64,000 bases of DNA from Rhizobium sp. BK313. GTDB lineage: Bacteria > Pseudomonadota > Alphaproteobacteria > Rhizobiales > Rhizobiaceae. Below the pieces are notes generated by a model. The model saw nothing but the letters and a program-made list of their open reading frames with translations. It searched no databases and had not been told where the DNA came from. The first letter of the stretch is position 1. Each line of letters begins with the position of its first letter. The stretch is from NCBI RefSeq assembly GCF_014193655.1, contig NZ_JACHZQ010000006.1, forward strand, positions 310,001 to 374,000, in the 5' to 3' direction. Below are positions 17,611 to 26,831 of this stretch, in pieces. The position numbers were made by a program, and so were the translations under genes.

Positions 17611-18279
17611 ATGCTGGTCAAAGATGTAATGACGATAGCGCTCGTCAAAATATCACCTGACAATAGTGTCGAGCAGGCGGCTCGGGCGATGTTGGCCAGC
17701 CATGTCAGCGGAATTCCTGTCGTCGATGACAATGGGCGTCTGGTCGGTATCATCAGCGAAGGCGACTTGATCCGGAGAACAGAGCTCGGGGGTGCAGCAA
17801 TTGCCTCGCTCACTGACGCGACCGTTCCCCACCAAGCGAGAGTGAAAGCTTACATCAAGCGCAACTCATGGCGGGTCGGTGATGTGATGACCACCAATCC
17901 CGTAACCATAGACGAGGACTCCTCCCTTGCCCGGGCCGCGCAAGTAATGGAAGAGCATGGCGTCAAGCGAATTCCTGTCATGAAAGGTGACCAGCTGGTC
18001 GGCATTGTCAGTCGCGCCGACCTGCTCCAAGCATTTCTTGTGACCCGGCGGGACAAAACAATAACCGATGACGACGCCATTCAGCGCATCATCTCGACCC
18101 GTTTGGGAGAAAATACCGGACTGGAGGGATTTGCGTTGAAGGTGACCGTTTCCGATGGAATTGTGCATCTGTGGGGAAATGTCGATACCGAAGAAGGCAG
18201 GAAAGCCGCACGCATTGTATCGGAAAGTGTCAATGGCGTCAGAGGGGTCGTCGAGCACTTCTCAGCGCGCCCTTCCTGA
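17611..18279 (+). CDS. CBS-domain protein with C-terminal BON domain
   Basis: Cytoplasmic protein of 222 residues. Two CBS motifs form a Bateman module at about residues 5-130 (DVMTIALVKISPDNSVEQAA with GIPVVDDNGRLVGIISEGDL, then DVMTTNPVTIDEDSSL with RIPVMKGDQLVGIVSRADL), which usually binds adenine nucleotides. A BON domain follows at about 150-220 (VTVSDGIVHLWGNVDTEEGR). This combination is common in rhizobia and relatives, often near energy and microaerobic metabolism genes. It lies just upstream of the glycogen phosphorylase and phosphoketolase genes and may sense energy charge for that module (inference). Confidence 0.9.
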   Translation: MLVKDVMTIALVKISPDNSVEQAARAMLASHVSGIPVVDDNGRLVGIISEGDLIRRTELGGAAIASLTDATVPHQARVKAYIKRNSWRVGDVMTTNPVTIDEDSSLARAAQVMEEHGVKRIPVMKGDQLVGIVSRADLLQAFLVTRRDKTITDDDAIQRIISTRLGENTGLEGFALKVTVSDGIVHLWGNVDTEEGRKAARIVSESVNGVRGVVEHFSARPS

Positions 18280-18352
18280 ACGCGCAAGCCACCACCAAGA
18301 AATTTAGCTGCCTAAGCTTCTTCATAGTCTAAACTATTGGAATGTACTGTGC

Positions 18353-18375
18353 ATACCCCGTTTTCGACGGGGTAT
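18353..18375. other. Inverted repeat ATACCCCG / CGGGGTAT upstream of glgP
   Basis: An exact 8-bp inverted repeat with a 7-base spacer (TTTTCGA) lies 74 bases after the CBS-BON gene and 165 bases before glgP. There is no T-run after it. It could be an operator or a hairpin terminator; nothing in the sequence decides between the two. The rest of 18280-18540 shows no gene. Confidence 0.35.
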
Positions 18376-18540
18376 TGAAACGTGCATCGCTATCCACGGC
18401 TTGATGGTGTGAGCACGTCATGAATGGGGAACACTGCGGTTTGCGACAGAGGCACGATCGTCCCGCATTCCGATGGCTCGATCCCCCAAGAATGCGGTGT
18501 CTCAACTACTTGAGACGGGCGAGCATGGGAGACAAGGGGC

Positions 18541-21048
18541 ATGACCAGCGACGACGCAGTCCTTCCGGCGGGCCTCCCGCGGCAGCATGCGCCGGAGAAT
18601 CTGTTGCAGCAATATGGCTGCGGGCCAATCAAATTCAACGGCAGCAACAACGCCCTCTATGAGCGGCATTTGCTTTTCGACAACGCACTCGCCCCATCGG
18701 AAGCCGGGAACCGCGAGCGGTACGAGGCAGCCGCCCGGTCCGTCCGGGACATACTCTCGCAACGCTGGCAACAGACCGAGCAAGTCTATAGCCGGGAAAA
18801 TCCAAAGCGTATCTATTACCTCTCGATGGAGTTTTTGATCGGCCGGTCGTTGAGCAACAACATCCTCAACCTGCGGCTCGAGCCGCTTGTCGGTCAGTTC
18901 CTTAAGGAAAACCAGTTGGACGAGTGGGCGATACTCGCAGAAGAACCCGATGCCGGCTTGGGCAACGGCGGACTTGGGCGGCTGGCGGCATGCTTCCTGG
19001 ACTCAATGGCATCCATGCAATTACCGGGCATGGGATATGGATTGCGATACGAATACGGCATCTTCAAGCAGACGATCGTAGATGGCTGGCAGCAGGAGCA
19101 ACCCGACAACTGGCTGCGCAGACCCGACCCCTGGGAGGTGGCCCGTCCTCAATATGCAGTCGCGGTCGAGCTCGGATGCTCCTTCGAGGTGCGCGGCGGA
19201 AGCCTGAAAGCGATCACGGGCAAACCATCGAAGTTGCTCGGCATACCCTATGACAGGCCGATAGTAGGCTATGGCGGCAAGACCATAAACACCTTGCGGC
19301 TTTGGGCCTCAGCCACTCCCGACAGCTTTGATTTTCAAGAATTTAGTGCCGGAGAGTTCGTCGGCGCGTTGGCGGAGTGCCTGACGGCGGAAACAGTCAC
19401 CCGGGTGCTCTATCCGGACGATTCCACGAGCATGGGTCAAGGGCTGCGGTTCGTTCAGGAATACTTCCTTGTCGCATGCTCGCTGGCAGATCTTATCCGC
19501 CGCTTTCGCATGAACGACAGCAACTGGAATAGTTTGCCCGACAAGGTCGCAATCCAGCTCAACGATACGCATCCGAGTCTCGCCGTCGCAGAACTGATGC
19601 GCGTTCTGCTGGACCATGCAGGGCTGGGTTGGGAATTGGCCTGGGATATCACGAATCGGACATTCGCCTATACGAACCACACCCTCCTCCCTGAGGCGCT
19701 GGAGAAATGGCCACTTCAGTGGTTCGAACTCATGCTGCCGCGTCAACTCCAGATCATACTGGAAATCGACCGCCGGCTCAGGGAAGAGGTGGCGGCACGC
19801 TGGCCGGACGACACCAGTCGCGCGGAACGGATGAGTATTGTTGAGCATGGTGGTCGCCTCGTCCGGATGGCGCATCTCGCGATTGTAGGCTCCCACAGTA
19901 CCAATGGCGTTGCCGCGATACACTCAAGGTTGCTGCGGGACGTGACGGTAAGAGATCTAGCTGAACTGTACCCCGAGCGTTTCAACAACAAGACAAACGG
20001 CGTTACACCGCGGCGCTGGCTGCTCTTGTCGAATCCCGGTCTTGCCAGTTGCATCACCAATGCCATTGGTGACCGCTGGATCACGAAAACAGACGATCTC
20101 CAGAGGCTGAAGCCGCTTGCCGATGACGGTGAATTTATTGCCGCCGTCCGCGGAGCCAAACGCCAGGCAAAATTGCGTTTTACCGAATGGCTGAAATCGC
20201 AAGGGGGTATCCAGGTTGATCCCGACACGATCTTCGACTGCCAGATCAAGCGCATACACGAATATAAGCGGCAATTGTTGAACGGACTGAGGATCGCGGC
20301 GCTTTATAACCGACTTCGCGAGAGTCCACATTCCGACATGCCGTCCCGTACCTTCTTCTTCGCGGGAAAAGCCGCACCCGCCTATCACGTGGCGAAGTTT
20401 ATCATCAAATTTTTGAACAATCTTGCCGACACCATCGATGGCGACCCCGTAGCGCGTGGCCGTCTCCGGGTTGTATTCCTGCCCGAGTACAGCGTCTCAA
20501 TGGCGGAACGCCTAATTCCCGCGAGCGATGTGTCGAACCAAATCTCGACAGCCGGATACGAAGCCAGCGGCACCAGCAACATGAAATTCATGATGAACGG
20601 CGCCTTGACGCTCGGCACCCGAGACGGTGCAACGATCGAAATGGCCGAGGCAGCGGGCGAGGAGAACTTCTTCCTGTTCGGTTTGACCGCAGAACAAATC
20701 GCCGCGAGCCAGGGCTGGTACAGTCCCTGGTGGCACTATGAGAATGAGCCCGAGACCCACGCCGTTATCGACCTCATCCTTTCCGGTCACTTCTCTCGCC
20801 ACGAACCTATGCTTGTCGACGCGTTGCGCAACATACTTCTGGCTGGCGGCGACACTTACAGGCATCTGGCGGATTTCGTCTCCTACATGGAGGCAGACCT
20901 GCGTCTTCAATCACTCTACGCCAAGCCGGAAGACTGGACGAGAAAGGCGGTGCTTAATCTTGCCAGTTCGGGGAGGTTTTCCAGTGATCGCACGATCTCG
21001 GAATATGCGAGCGAAATTTGGAACGCCAAACCATGCCCCGTGCTGTAG
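18541..21048 (+). CDS. glgP: Glycogen/starch/alpha-glucan phosphorylase
   Basis: Pyridoxal-phosphate enzyme that splits terminal alpha-1,4-glucose from glycogen with phosphate, giving glucose-1-phosphate. At 835 residues it has full family length. Visible hallmarks: RIYYLSMEFLIGRSLSNNIL near the N-terminus, LGNGGLGRLAACFLDSMA, AIQLNDTHPSLAVAELMR, FNNKTNGVTPRRWL, and the PLP site EASGTSNMKFMMNGALTLGT with the Schiff-base Lys at residue 682. No synthesis genes (glgA, glgC, glgB) are adjacent; instead phosphoketolase and acetate kinase follow, which suggests use of stored glycogen for ATP when respiration is limited (inference). Confidence 0.96.
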   Translation: MTSDDAVLPAGLPRQHAPENLLQQYGCGPIKFNGSNNALYERHLLFDNALAPSEAGNRERYEAAARSVRDILSQRWQQTEQVYSRENPKRIYYLSMEFLIGRSLSNNILNLRLEPLVGQFLKENQLDEWAILAEEPDAGLGNGGLGRLAACFLDSMASMQLPGMGYGLRYEYGIFKQTIVDGWQQEQPDNWLRRPDPWEVARPQYAVAVELGCSFEVRGGSLKAITGKPSKLLGIPYDRPIVGYGGKTINTLRLWASATPDSFDFQEFSAGEFVGALAECLTAETVTRVLYPDDSTSMGQGLRFVQEYFLVACSLADLIRRFRMNDSNWNSLPDKVAIQLNDTHPSLAVAELMRVLLDHAGLGWELAWDITNRTFAYTNHTLLPEALEKWPLQWFELMLPRQLQIILEIDRRLREEVAARWPDDTSRAERMSIVEHGGRLVRMAHLAIVGSHSTNGVAAIHSRLLRDVTVRDLAELYPERFNNKTNGVTPRRWLLLSNPGLASCITNAIGDRWITKTDDLQRLKPLADDGEFIAAVRGAKRQAKLRFTEWLKSQGGIQVDPDTIFDCQIKRIHEYKRQLLNGLRIAALYNRLRESPHSDMPSRTFFFAGKAAPAYHVAKFIIKFLNNLADTIDGDPVARGRLRVVFLPEYSVSMAERLIPASDVSNQISTAGYEASGTSNMKFMMNGALTLGTRDGATIEMAEAAGEENFFLFGLTAEQIAASQGWYSPWWHYENEPETHAVIDLILSGHFSRHEPMLVDALRNILLAGGDTYRHLADFVSYMEADLRLQSLYAKPEDWTRKAVLNLASSGRFSSDRTISEYASEIWNAKPCPVL

Positions 21049-21333
21049 TGACCGGGTAGATAATACCGTAAAATACACCGAAAAGTGGCGTCCAGCCGGC
21101 CTCCGATCAACTTTTCCTATGACTTGGGCAGTGTTTATGTGATACTAATATAATGGGCATCGCATGTTTTGGTGAGGCGGTAGCCGCTGGCAAGCTCTCC
21201 GGCGGTATCAGCTAACATCCACTTTTTTGGGTCTACATACGCCCGAGCTGCAAGCAGCCCAATTTCATTGAACAGCACATCTACAATCCTTGAATCGTTC
21301 TCGACAATAGTCCGACTTCATCAGGAGACTTCG

Positions 21334-23796
21334 ATGGCTTCGCTTGAGACGGCAATTAGCAAACAATCTGCCATAGGCGGCACGCCGACAGAAAAGCATC
21401 TGTCGGCCGATGAACTTCATTTGGTTGATGCCTACTGGCGGGCTTCCAACTATCTTTCGGTCGGCCAGATATACCTGCTCGACAATCCACTCTTGAGAAA
21501 ACCCTTGAAACGCGGACACATAAAGCCGCGCCTGCTGGGGCACTGGGGAACATCGCCCGGCCTGAACATGCTCTATACGCATCTAAATCGGGTCATCAAG
21601 CGTGACGACCTCAACATGATTTACGTGATTGGTCCTGGTCACGGCGGACCATCGCTCGTCGCTCACGCCTACCTGGAAGGCACCTACAGCGAGGTTTATC
21701 CAGACATCAGCCAGGACAAGGAAGGCATGAAGAAACTGTTCAAGCAGTTCAGTTTCCCAGGCGGTATACCAAGTCATGTCGCCCCGGAAACGCCGGGCAG
21801 CATCCATGAAGGCGGCGAGCTTGGATATGCCTTAAGCCACGCCTATGGCGCAGCCTTCGACAATCCGGATCTGATCGTTGCCTGCATTGTCGGCGACGGG
21901 GAGGCTGAGACCGGGCCACTCGCAACCGGATGGCACAGCAACAAGTTCCTCAACCCCGCTCGCGACGGCTGCGTTCTACCGATCCTCCACCTCAACGGGT
22001 ACAAGATCGCCAACCCATGCTTCCTCGCCCGTATCCCCAAGGACGAATTGCGGAAGTTCTTCGAAGGCATGGGTTACAAGCCCTATTTCGTCGAGGGCCA
22101 TGATCCCGATAGCGTTCACCAGCAGCTCGCCGGGACGCTCGATACCATCATCGCCGAAATCCGGGCGATTTGGGCCGACGCCCGCGCCAACCGCAAAGTC
22201 AAGCGCCCAGCTTGGCCGATGATCGTCTTCCGGACACCGAAGGGATGGACCTGCCCGAAGGAGATCGACGGCAAGAAATGCGAGGATTACTGGCGGTCGC
22301 ATCAGGTGCCCATGGGCGAAATGGACAAGTCGGAGCACATTCGCATTCTCGAACAATGGATGAAAAGCTACCGGCCGGAGGAACTCTTCGACGAGAGCGG
22401 CCGGTTCAAGCCGGAATTGGCCGCATTGGCTCCCACAGGCCATCGCCGGATGAGCGATAATCCCCACACCAATGGTGGACTGCTGTTGCGTGACCTCAAA
22501 ATGCCAGACTTCCGCGACTATGCCGTGGAGGTTCCGAGCCCGGGTGCTACGACGGTCGAGTCTGCGCGTGTGATGGGAAAATTCCTGCGCGACGTGATGA
22601 AATCAAACCTCGAGAGCAAGAATTTCCGCCTGTTCAGTCCAGACGAAAACAATTCCAATCGATGGCAGGATGTGCTGGAGGTCACCGACCGCTGCTATAT
22701 GGCGGAAATCTATCCCGAGGACGACCATCTTTCACCCGACGGCCGCATCATGGAAGTTCTGAGCGAGCACCAATGCCAGGGATGGCTGGAGGGCTACCTC
22801 CTGACGGGGCGCCACGGCTTCTTTTCCTGCTATGAAGCCTTCATCCACATCGTCGACTCGATGTTCAACCAGCATGCAAAATGGCTGAAAGTCTGCAACG
22901 AAATCCCCTGGCGACGGCCGATCGGCTCGCTGAACTATTTCCTCAGTTCTCATGTCTGGCGGCAGGACCACAATGGCTTCAGCCATCAGGATCCTGGCTT
23001 CATCGACCACGTCGTCAACAAGAAAGCGGACGTCGTCCGGGTCTATCTGCCGGCGGACGCCAATACGCTTCTTTCGGTGACGGACCACTGCCTGCGCAGC
23101 CGCAACTATGTCAATGTGGTTGTCGCAGGCAAGCAACCCGCGCCGCAATGGCTGACCATGGACGAGGCCGTCAGGCATTGCACCATGGGCGTCGGCATTT
23201 GGGAATGGGCGAGCAACGACAGGGGCAGCGAACCCGATGTGGTCATGGCGTGCTGCGGCGACGTTCCGACCCTCGAAACACTCGCAGCGGTCCAGTTGCT
23301 CCATGAACATTTGCCCGAATTGAAGGTGCGGGTCATCAATGTCGTGAACCTGATGAAGCTGCAACCCAAGGAGGAGCATCCGCATGGACTGTCGGACCCT
23401 GATTTCGACGCCCTGTTCACCAAGGATAAGCCGATTATCTTTGCCTTCCATGGTTATCCATGGCTGATCCATCGGCTCACCTATCGCAGGACAAACCACG
23501 GCAATCTTCACGTGCGCGGTTACAAAGAAGAGGGCACCACAAGTACGCCCTTTGATATGGTGGTCATGAACGAGCTTGATCGGTTCCATCTCGTCGAGGA
23601 CGTCATTGACCGGCTGCCTCAACTGGGCGCCCGCGCCGCATACTTCAAGCAGGCAATACATGCCAAGCTCATCGAGCATCGCGAATACATCGAGAAATAT
23701 GGCGATGACATGCCGGCGATAAGCGGATGGAAGTGGGGCCCGAAAGGCGCATCGCAAGCATCCCGAAAAACATCTACGGAAGGAGACAATCTCTGA
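21334..23796 (+). CDS. xfp: Xylulose-5-phosphate/fructose-6-phosphate phosphoketolase
   Basis: Thiamine-diphosphate enzyme that converts xylulose-5-phosphate (and possibly fructose-6-phosphate) plus phosphate to acetyl phosphate and a shorter sugar phosphate. The protein has 820 residues from the ATG at 21334, which follows AGGAG; the in-frame ATG at 21268 lacks such a site. Family motifs: IKPRLLGHWGTSPGLNM, VIGPGHGGPSLVAHAYLEGT, the ThDP motif CIVGDGEAETGP, and FHGYPWLIHRLTYRRTNH near the C-terminus. Product acetyl phosphate is the substrate of the acetate kinase encoded 1.7 kb downstream. Confidence 0.96.
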   Translation: MASLETAISKQSAIGGTPTEKHLSADELHLVDAYWRASNYLSVGQIYLLDNPLLRKPLKRGHIKPRLLGHWGTSPGLNMLYTHLNRVIKRDDLNMIYVIGPGHGGPSLVAHAYLEGTYSEVYPDISQDKEGMKKLFKQFSFPGGIPSHVAPETPGSIHEGGELGYALSHAYGAAFDNPDLIVACIVGDGEAETGPLATGWHSNKFLNPARDGCVLPILHLNGYKIANPCFLARIPKDELRKFFEGMGYKPYFVEGHDPDSVHQQLAGTLDTIIAEIRAIWADARANRKVKRPAWPMIVFRTPKGWTCPKEIDGKKCEDYWRSHQVPMGEMDKSEHIRILEQWMKSYRPEELFDESGRFKPELAALAPTGHRRMSDNPHTNGGLLLRDLKMPDFRDYAVEVPSPGATTVESARVMGKFLRDVMKSNLESKNFRLFSPDENNSNRWQDVLEVTDRCYMAEIYPEDDHLSPDGRIMEVLSEHQCQGWLEGYLLTGRHGFFSCYEAFIHIVDSMFNQHAKWLKVCNEIPWRRPIGSLNYFLSSHVWRQDHNGFSHQDPGFIDHVVNKKADVVRVYLPADANTLLSVTDHCLRSRNYVNVVVAGKQPAPQWLTMDEAVRHCTMGVGIWEWASNDRGSEPDVVMACCGDVPTLETLAAVQLLHEHLPELKVRVINVVNLMKLQPKEEHPHGLSDPDFDALFTKDKPIIFAFHGYPWLIHRLTYRRTNHGNLHVRGYKEEGTTSTPFDMVVMNELDRFHLVEDVIDRLPQLGARAAYFKQAIHAKLIEHREYIEKYGDDMPAISGWKWGPKGASQASRKTSTEGDNL

Positions 23797-23849
23797 GGCG
23801 CGCTAAATGGCGACCTTTCCGTTAGCGACCGAGCGATCCTTGGCTACCT

Positions 23850-25169
23850 ATGACCCAAATGCTCTCGACCGACCCCGATCTTGATCGTCTGCCCACCGAG
23901 GAGGACCTTCGGCGGCTGCAGTTCACTACGATCCTGTACTATCTTCAGTGCACCAATCCGGATAACGGGCTCGTTCGCGACAAGACACAAATCGATGCGC
24001 CAGCCAGCATCGCTGCAATTGGAATGGCCTTGGCAACGCTCCCTGTCGTGGTGGAGCGCGGCGTCATCATTCGGCCTTTTGCGGCCAAGATTGCCCGGAG
24101 GCGTCTGGCGTTCTTGCTGTCATGCCCACAAGGGCCTGAACCAGACGCATCCGGCTATAAAGGCTTCTTCTACCATTTCCTGGACATCGAAACCGGCCGC
24201 CGGGTCTGGCAATGCGAATTGTCCACCATCGACTCGGCATTCCTGTTCGCTGGAGCCTTGACCGTGGCCGCCTATTTTGATGGCGACACCCCAGACGAGG
24301 TTGAAGTCCGTCGGCTGGCCAATGAAATCTACGAACGAGCGGACTGGAACTGGGCTTGTGATCACGGGCTCACTCTCACGCACGGGTGGCGACCGGAAAG
24401 CGGCTTCATTCCTTATCGCTGGCGGGGATATGATGAGGGTCTGCTGCTTTATTTTCTCGGCTTGGGATCGCCGACACATCCGTTGCCGCCCGAAGCCTAT
24501 GCCGCCTACACCGACAGCTATGAGTGGAGAAATATCTACGGGCGTGAGCTGCTCTATTCCGGACCGCTTTTTACTCACCAGCTCTCGCATATGTGGATTG
24601 ATTTCCGCGGTATCCGCGACGAGTTCATGAGGGAGCACGATAGTGACTACTTCCAGAACAGCCGCCATGCGACCTATGTCCAGCAAGAGTACGCCATCCG
24701 CAATCCATTGAAATTTGTCGGCTATGGAGAGCACTGCTGGGGGTTCACGGCAAGCGACGGACCTGGCTGGACCAAGAAGACGGTCGATGGCGTGGAAAGG
24801 GAGTTCTTTGACTATGTTGCCAGAGGGGCGCCCTTTGGACCGGACGACGGGACCGTCTCGCCGTGGGTGGCCATCGCCTCCCTGCCTTTCGCTCCGGAGA
24901 TAGTCATTCCGACCGTCCGGAATTTTGCGCGAATGCAGCTCGGCATGACCCGTCTCTACGGGTTCAAACCGTCGTTCAACCAGACCTACGCGCTAGAAGA
25001 CAGTGAGGAAGGATGGTGGATCAGTCCCTATCACTTCGGTATCGATCAGGGGCCGGTCGCCTTGATGATTGAAAACTACAGAACAGGACTGCTCTGGAAT
25101 ATCATGCGCCGCTGCCAACCGGTTGTAACCGGCCTGCGCCGCGCGGGTTTCACCGGAGGGTGGCTCTAG
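23850..25169 (+). CDS. Glycoamylase-like domain protein (PF10091 / GH144-related)
   Basis: Protein of 439 residues consisting of one glycoamylase-like (alpha/alpha)6 domain of the type seen in the GH144 endo-beta-1,2-glucanases and as a domain of cyclic beta-1,2-glucan synthase NdvB. Landmarks: LQFTTILYYLQCTNPDNGLV, DGWxPESGF-like WRPESGFIPYRWRGYDEGLL, LFTHQLSHMWIDFRGI and FGYGEHCWGFTASDGPG-like GYGEHCWGFTASDGPGW. No signal peptide is seen, so it should act in the cytoplasm. Starts 53 bases after xfp and 1 base before the next gene, so it belongs to the operon. Whether it acts on beta-1,2-glucan or alpha-glucan is open. Confidence 0.85.
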   Translation: MTQMLSTDPDLDRLPTEEDLRRLQFTTILYYLQCTNPDNGLVRDKTQIDAPASIAAIGMALATLPVVVERGVIIRPFAAKIARRRLAFLLSCPQGPEPDASGYKGFFYHFLDIETGRRVWQCELSTIDSAFLFAGALTVAAYFDGDTPDEVEVRRLANEIYERADWNWACDHGLTLTHGWRPESGFIPYRWRGYDEGLLLYFLGLGSPTHPLPPEAYAAYTDSYEWRNIYGRELLYSGPLFTHQLSHMWIDFRGIRDEFMREHDSDYFQNSRHATYVQQEYAIRNPLKFVGYGEHCWGFTASDGPGWTKKTVDGVEREFFDYVARGAPFGPDDGTVSPWVAIASLPFAPEIVIPTVRNFARMQLGMTRLYGFKPSFNQTYALEDSEEGWWISPYHFGIDQGPVALMIENYRTGLLWNIMRRCQPVVTGLRRAGFTGGWL

Positions 25170-25170
25170 G

Positions 25171-25491
25171 ATGGCGGTACGAACAATGTCTCCGCGGACG
25201 GAGAGGCCGGTCGGCGATATTTTTGCCAAGGACGTTCCGGCCTGGGTGGAGACGCTGTTCATCATCGAGTTGGCAATCAGCATCGCGCCCGACCTGGATG
25301 GCAAGCGCGACATCGACCAGAAAGCGATCGAGCGTCTCACGCAGTTCGGCCTTGGAGCGCCGAGCGCTGCTATCCCCTCAGCCGTTTTGCTGTCACGGGC
25401 CAACTCGGCCCGCATCCGGCTCGTCTCCTGCCTGGTCGCCGTACCGCCTGCGGATGCGCGGCATCATAATGCTACAGTTCAGAGCTCGTAA
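25171..25491 (+). CDS. Conserved small protein of unknown function
   Basis: A 106-residue soluble protein squeezed between the glycoamylase-like gene (1-base gap) and ackA (its TAA shares a base with the ackA ATG). This tight packing is the main evidence that it is real. It has a hydrophobic patch WVETLFIIELAISIAP at residues 25-40 and a basic C-terminus. No recognised domain. Confidence 0.6.
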   Translation: MAVRTMSPRTERPVGDIFAKDVPAWVETLFIIELAISIAPDLDGKRDIDQKAIERLTQFGLGAPSAAIPSAVLLSRANSARIRLVSCLVAVPPADARHHNATVQSS

Positions 25492-26669
25492 TGGCCATGG
25501 ATACAATCCTTGTTGTCAATGCTGGATCGTCCAGCCTCAAATTCGAGGTCTTCTCTATCGAAGACGGGCTGAGGAAACGTCTTCGGGGGCAGATGGAAGG
25601 CATCGCCACGGCGCCGCGGCTGCGGGTCAACGGCAGTGATGGCAAGATGCTAGCGGACCGGAAGCAGGCGGCGGCGGATGTGCCCGACCTGCCCGCAGCT
25701 ATGCGAATTGTCGGCGCCTGGCTGCGTGAAAAGCACGAGGGCCGGCTTGTCGCCGTCGGGCACCGTGTCGTCCATGGCGGCCCTGACTACGACCGGCCGG
25801 TACTGATCACAAAGGAGGTACTTGGCGATCTGGAGCGCTACGTGCCGCTCGCCCCGCTACATCAACCGAACAATCTCATGCCGATCCTTGCGGTGCTAGA
25901 TCGTCGGCCGGATTTGCCGCAGGTTGCGTGCTTCGACACGTCGTTTCATCGGGGGCAAAGTCTGGTGGCGAACCACTACGCAATTCCGGAGCAATTTTTC
26001 GCGGAGGGAGTGCGGCGCTACGGCTTTCATGGGTTGTCCTATGAATACGTCGTCGGACGCTTGCGGGAGGTCGCACCGGACATTGCAAACGGCCGGGTGA
26101 TCACGGCGCATCTTGGCAGCGGCGCGTCCTTATGTGCCCTTTTCGAAGGGAAAAGTATCGAAAGCACGATGGGCTTCACGGCGCTCGACGGACTGCCGAT
26201 GGGCACCAGGTGCGGGCAGATCGATCCCGGCGTTCTCCTGTATCTGCTCGACCAGAAAGGCATGTCGCCCAAGGATGTGCAGAACCTGCTTTACAATGAA
26301 TCCGGCCTCAAGGGCTTGTCTGGCGTCAGCAATGACGTGCGCGTGTTGCTGGCAAGCGAGGACCCGCGCGCCGGCTTCGCCCTTGATCATTTCGTCTATC
26401 GGATCGGTTTCCACGCCGGGGCGCTGGCGGCCGTGCTCGGTGGTATCGACGCCTTCGTCTTTACCGCAGGGATCGGCGAAAATTCTCCCGAGATGCGGGC
26501 GAGAATAGCGGCCAGGCTGGAATGGCTCGGCGCTAGGCTGGACCCGGAAAAAAATATCAGAGGCGAATTGCTGGTCTCCAAGCCCGACAGCCGCCCGGAG
26601 CTCTATGTTGTGCCGACCGACGAAGAACTCATGATCGCGCGCCATACGCTCAAGCTCATCGGCGGGTAG
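25491..26669 (+). CDS. ackA: Acetate kinase
   Basis: Converts acetyl phosphate and ADP to acetate and ATP in the cytoplasm. It has 392 residues, the usual size. Family signatures: VVNAGSSSLKFEVFS at residues 8-22, MGFTALDGLPMGTRCGQIDP, YNESGLKGLSGVSNDVR and VFTAGIGENSPEMRARI. Translationally coupled to the upstream small gene (TAATG). With phosphoketolase it makes a short ATP-forming route; no phosphotransacetylase gene is seen in the window. Confidence 0.95.
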   Translation: MAMDTILVVNAGSSSLKFEVFSIEDGLRKRLRGQMEGIATAPRLRVNGSDGKMLADRKQAAADVPDLPAAMRIVGAWLREKHEGRLVAVGHRVVHGGPDYDRPVLITKEVLGDLERYVPLAPLHQPNNLMPILAVLDRRPDLPQVACFDTSFHRGQSLVANHYAIPEQFFAEGVRRYGFHGLSYEYVVGRLREVAPDIANGRVITAHLGSGASLCALFEGKSIESTMGFTALDGLPMGTRCGQIDPGVLLYLLDQKGMSPKDVQNLLYNESGLKGLSGVSNDVRVLLASEDPRAGFALDHFVYRIGFHAGALAAVLGGIDAFVFTAGIGENSPEMRARIAARLEWLGARLDPEKNIRGELLVSKPDSRPELYVVPTDEELMIARHTLKLIGG

Positions 26670-26831
26670 ATACCGGCCCGAATTTCACGGCCACGCATGG
26701 ATGGTAGTGACCAGAAACGCCAAAAGCCGCTCGGGCCGCCAACTTCCTATCAAGCGACAAAACGCCTCCGGCGGCTGGTGATCGCCGGAGACGGCCGGGC
26801 GGTAGGGCGCAGCAACAGATGCGACCCAGCG

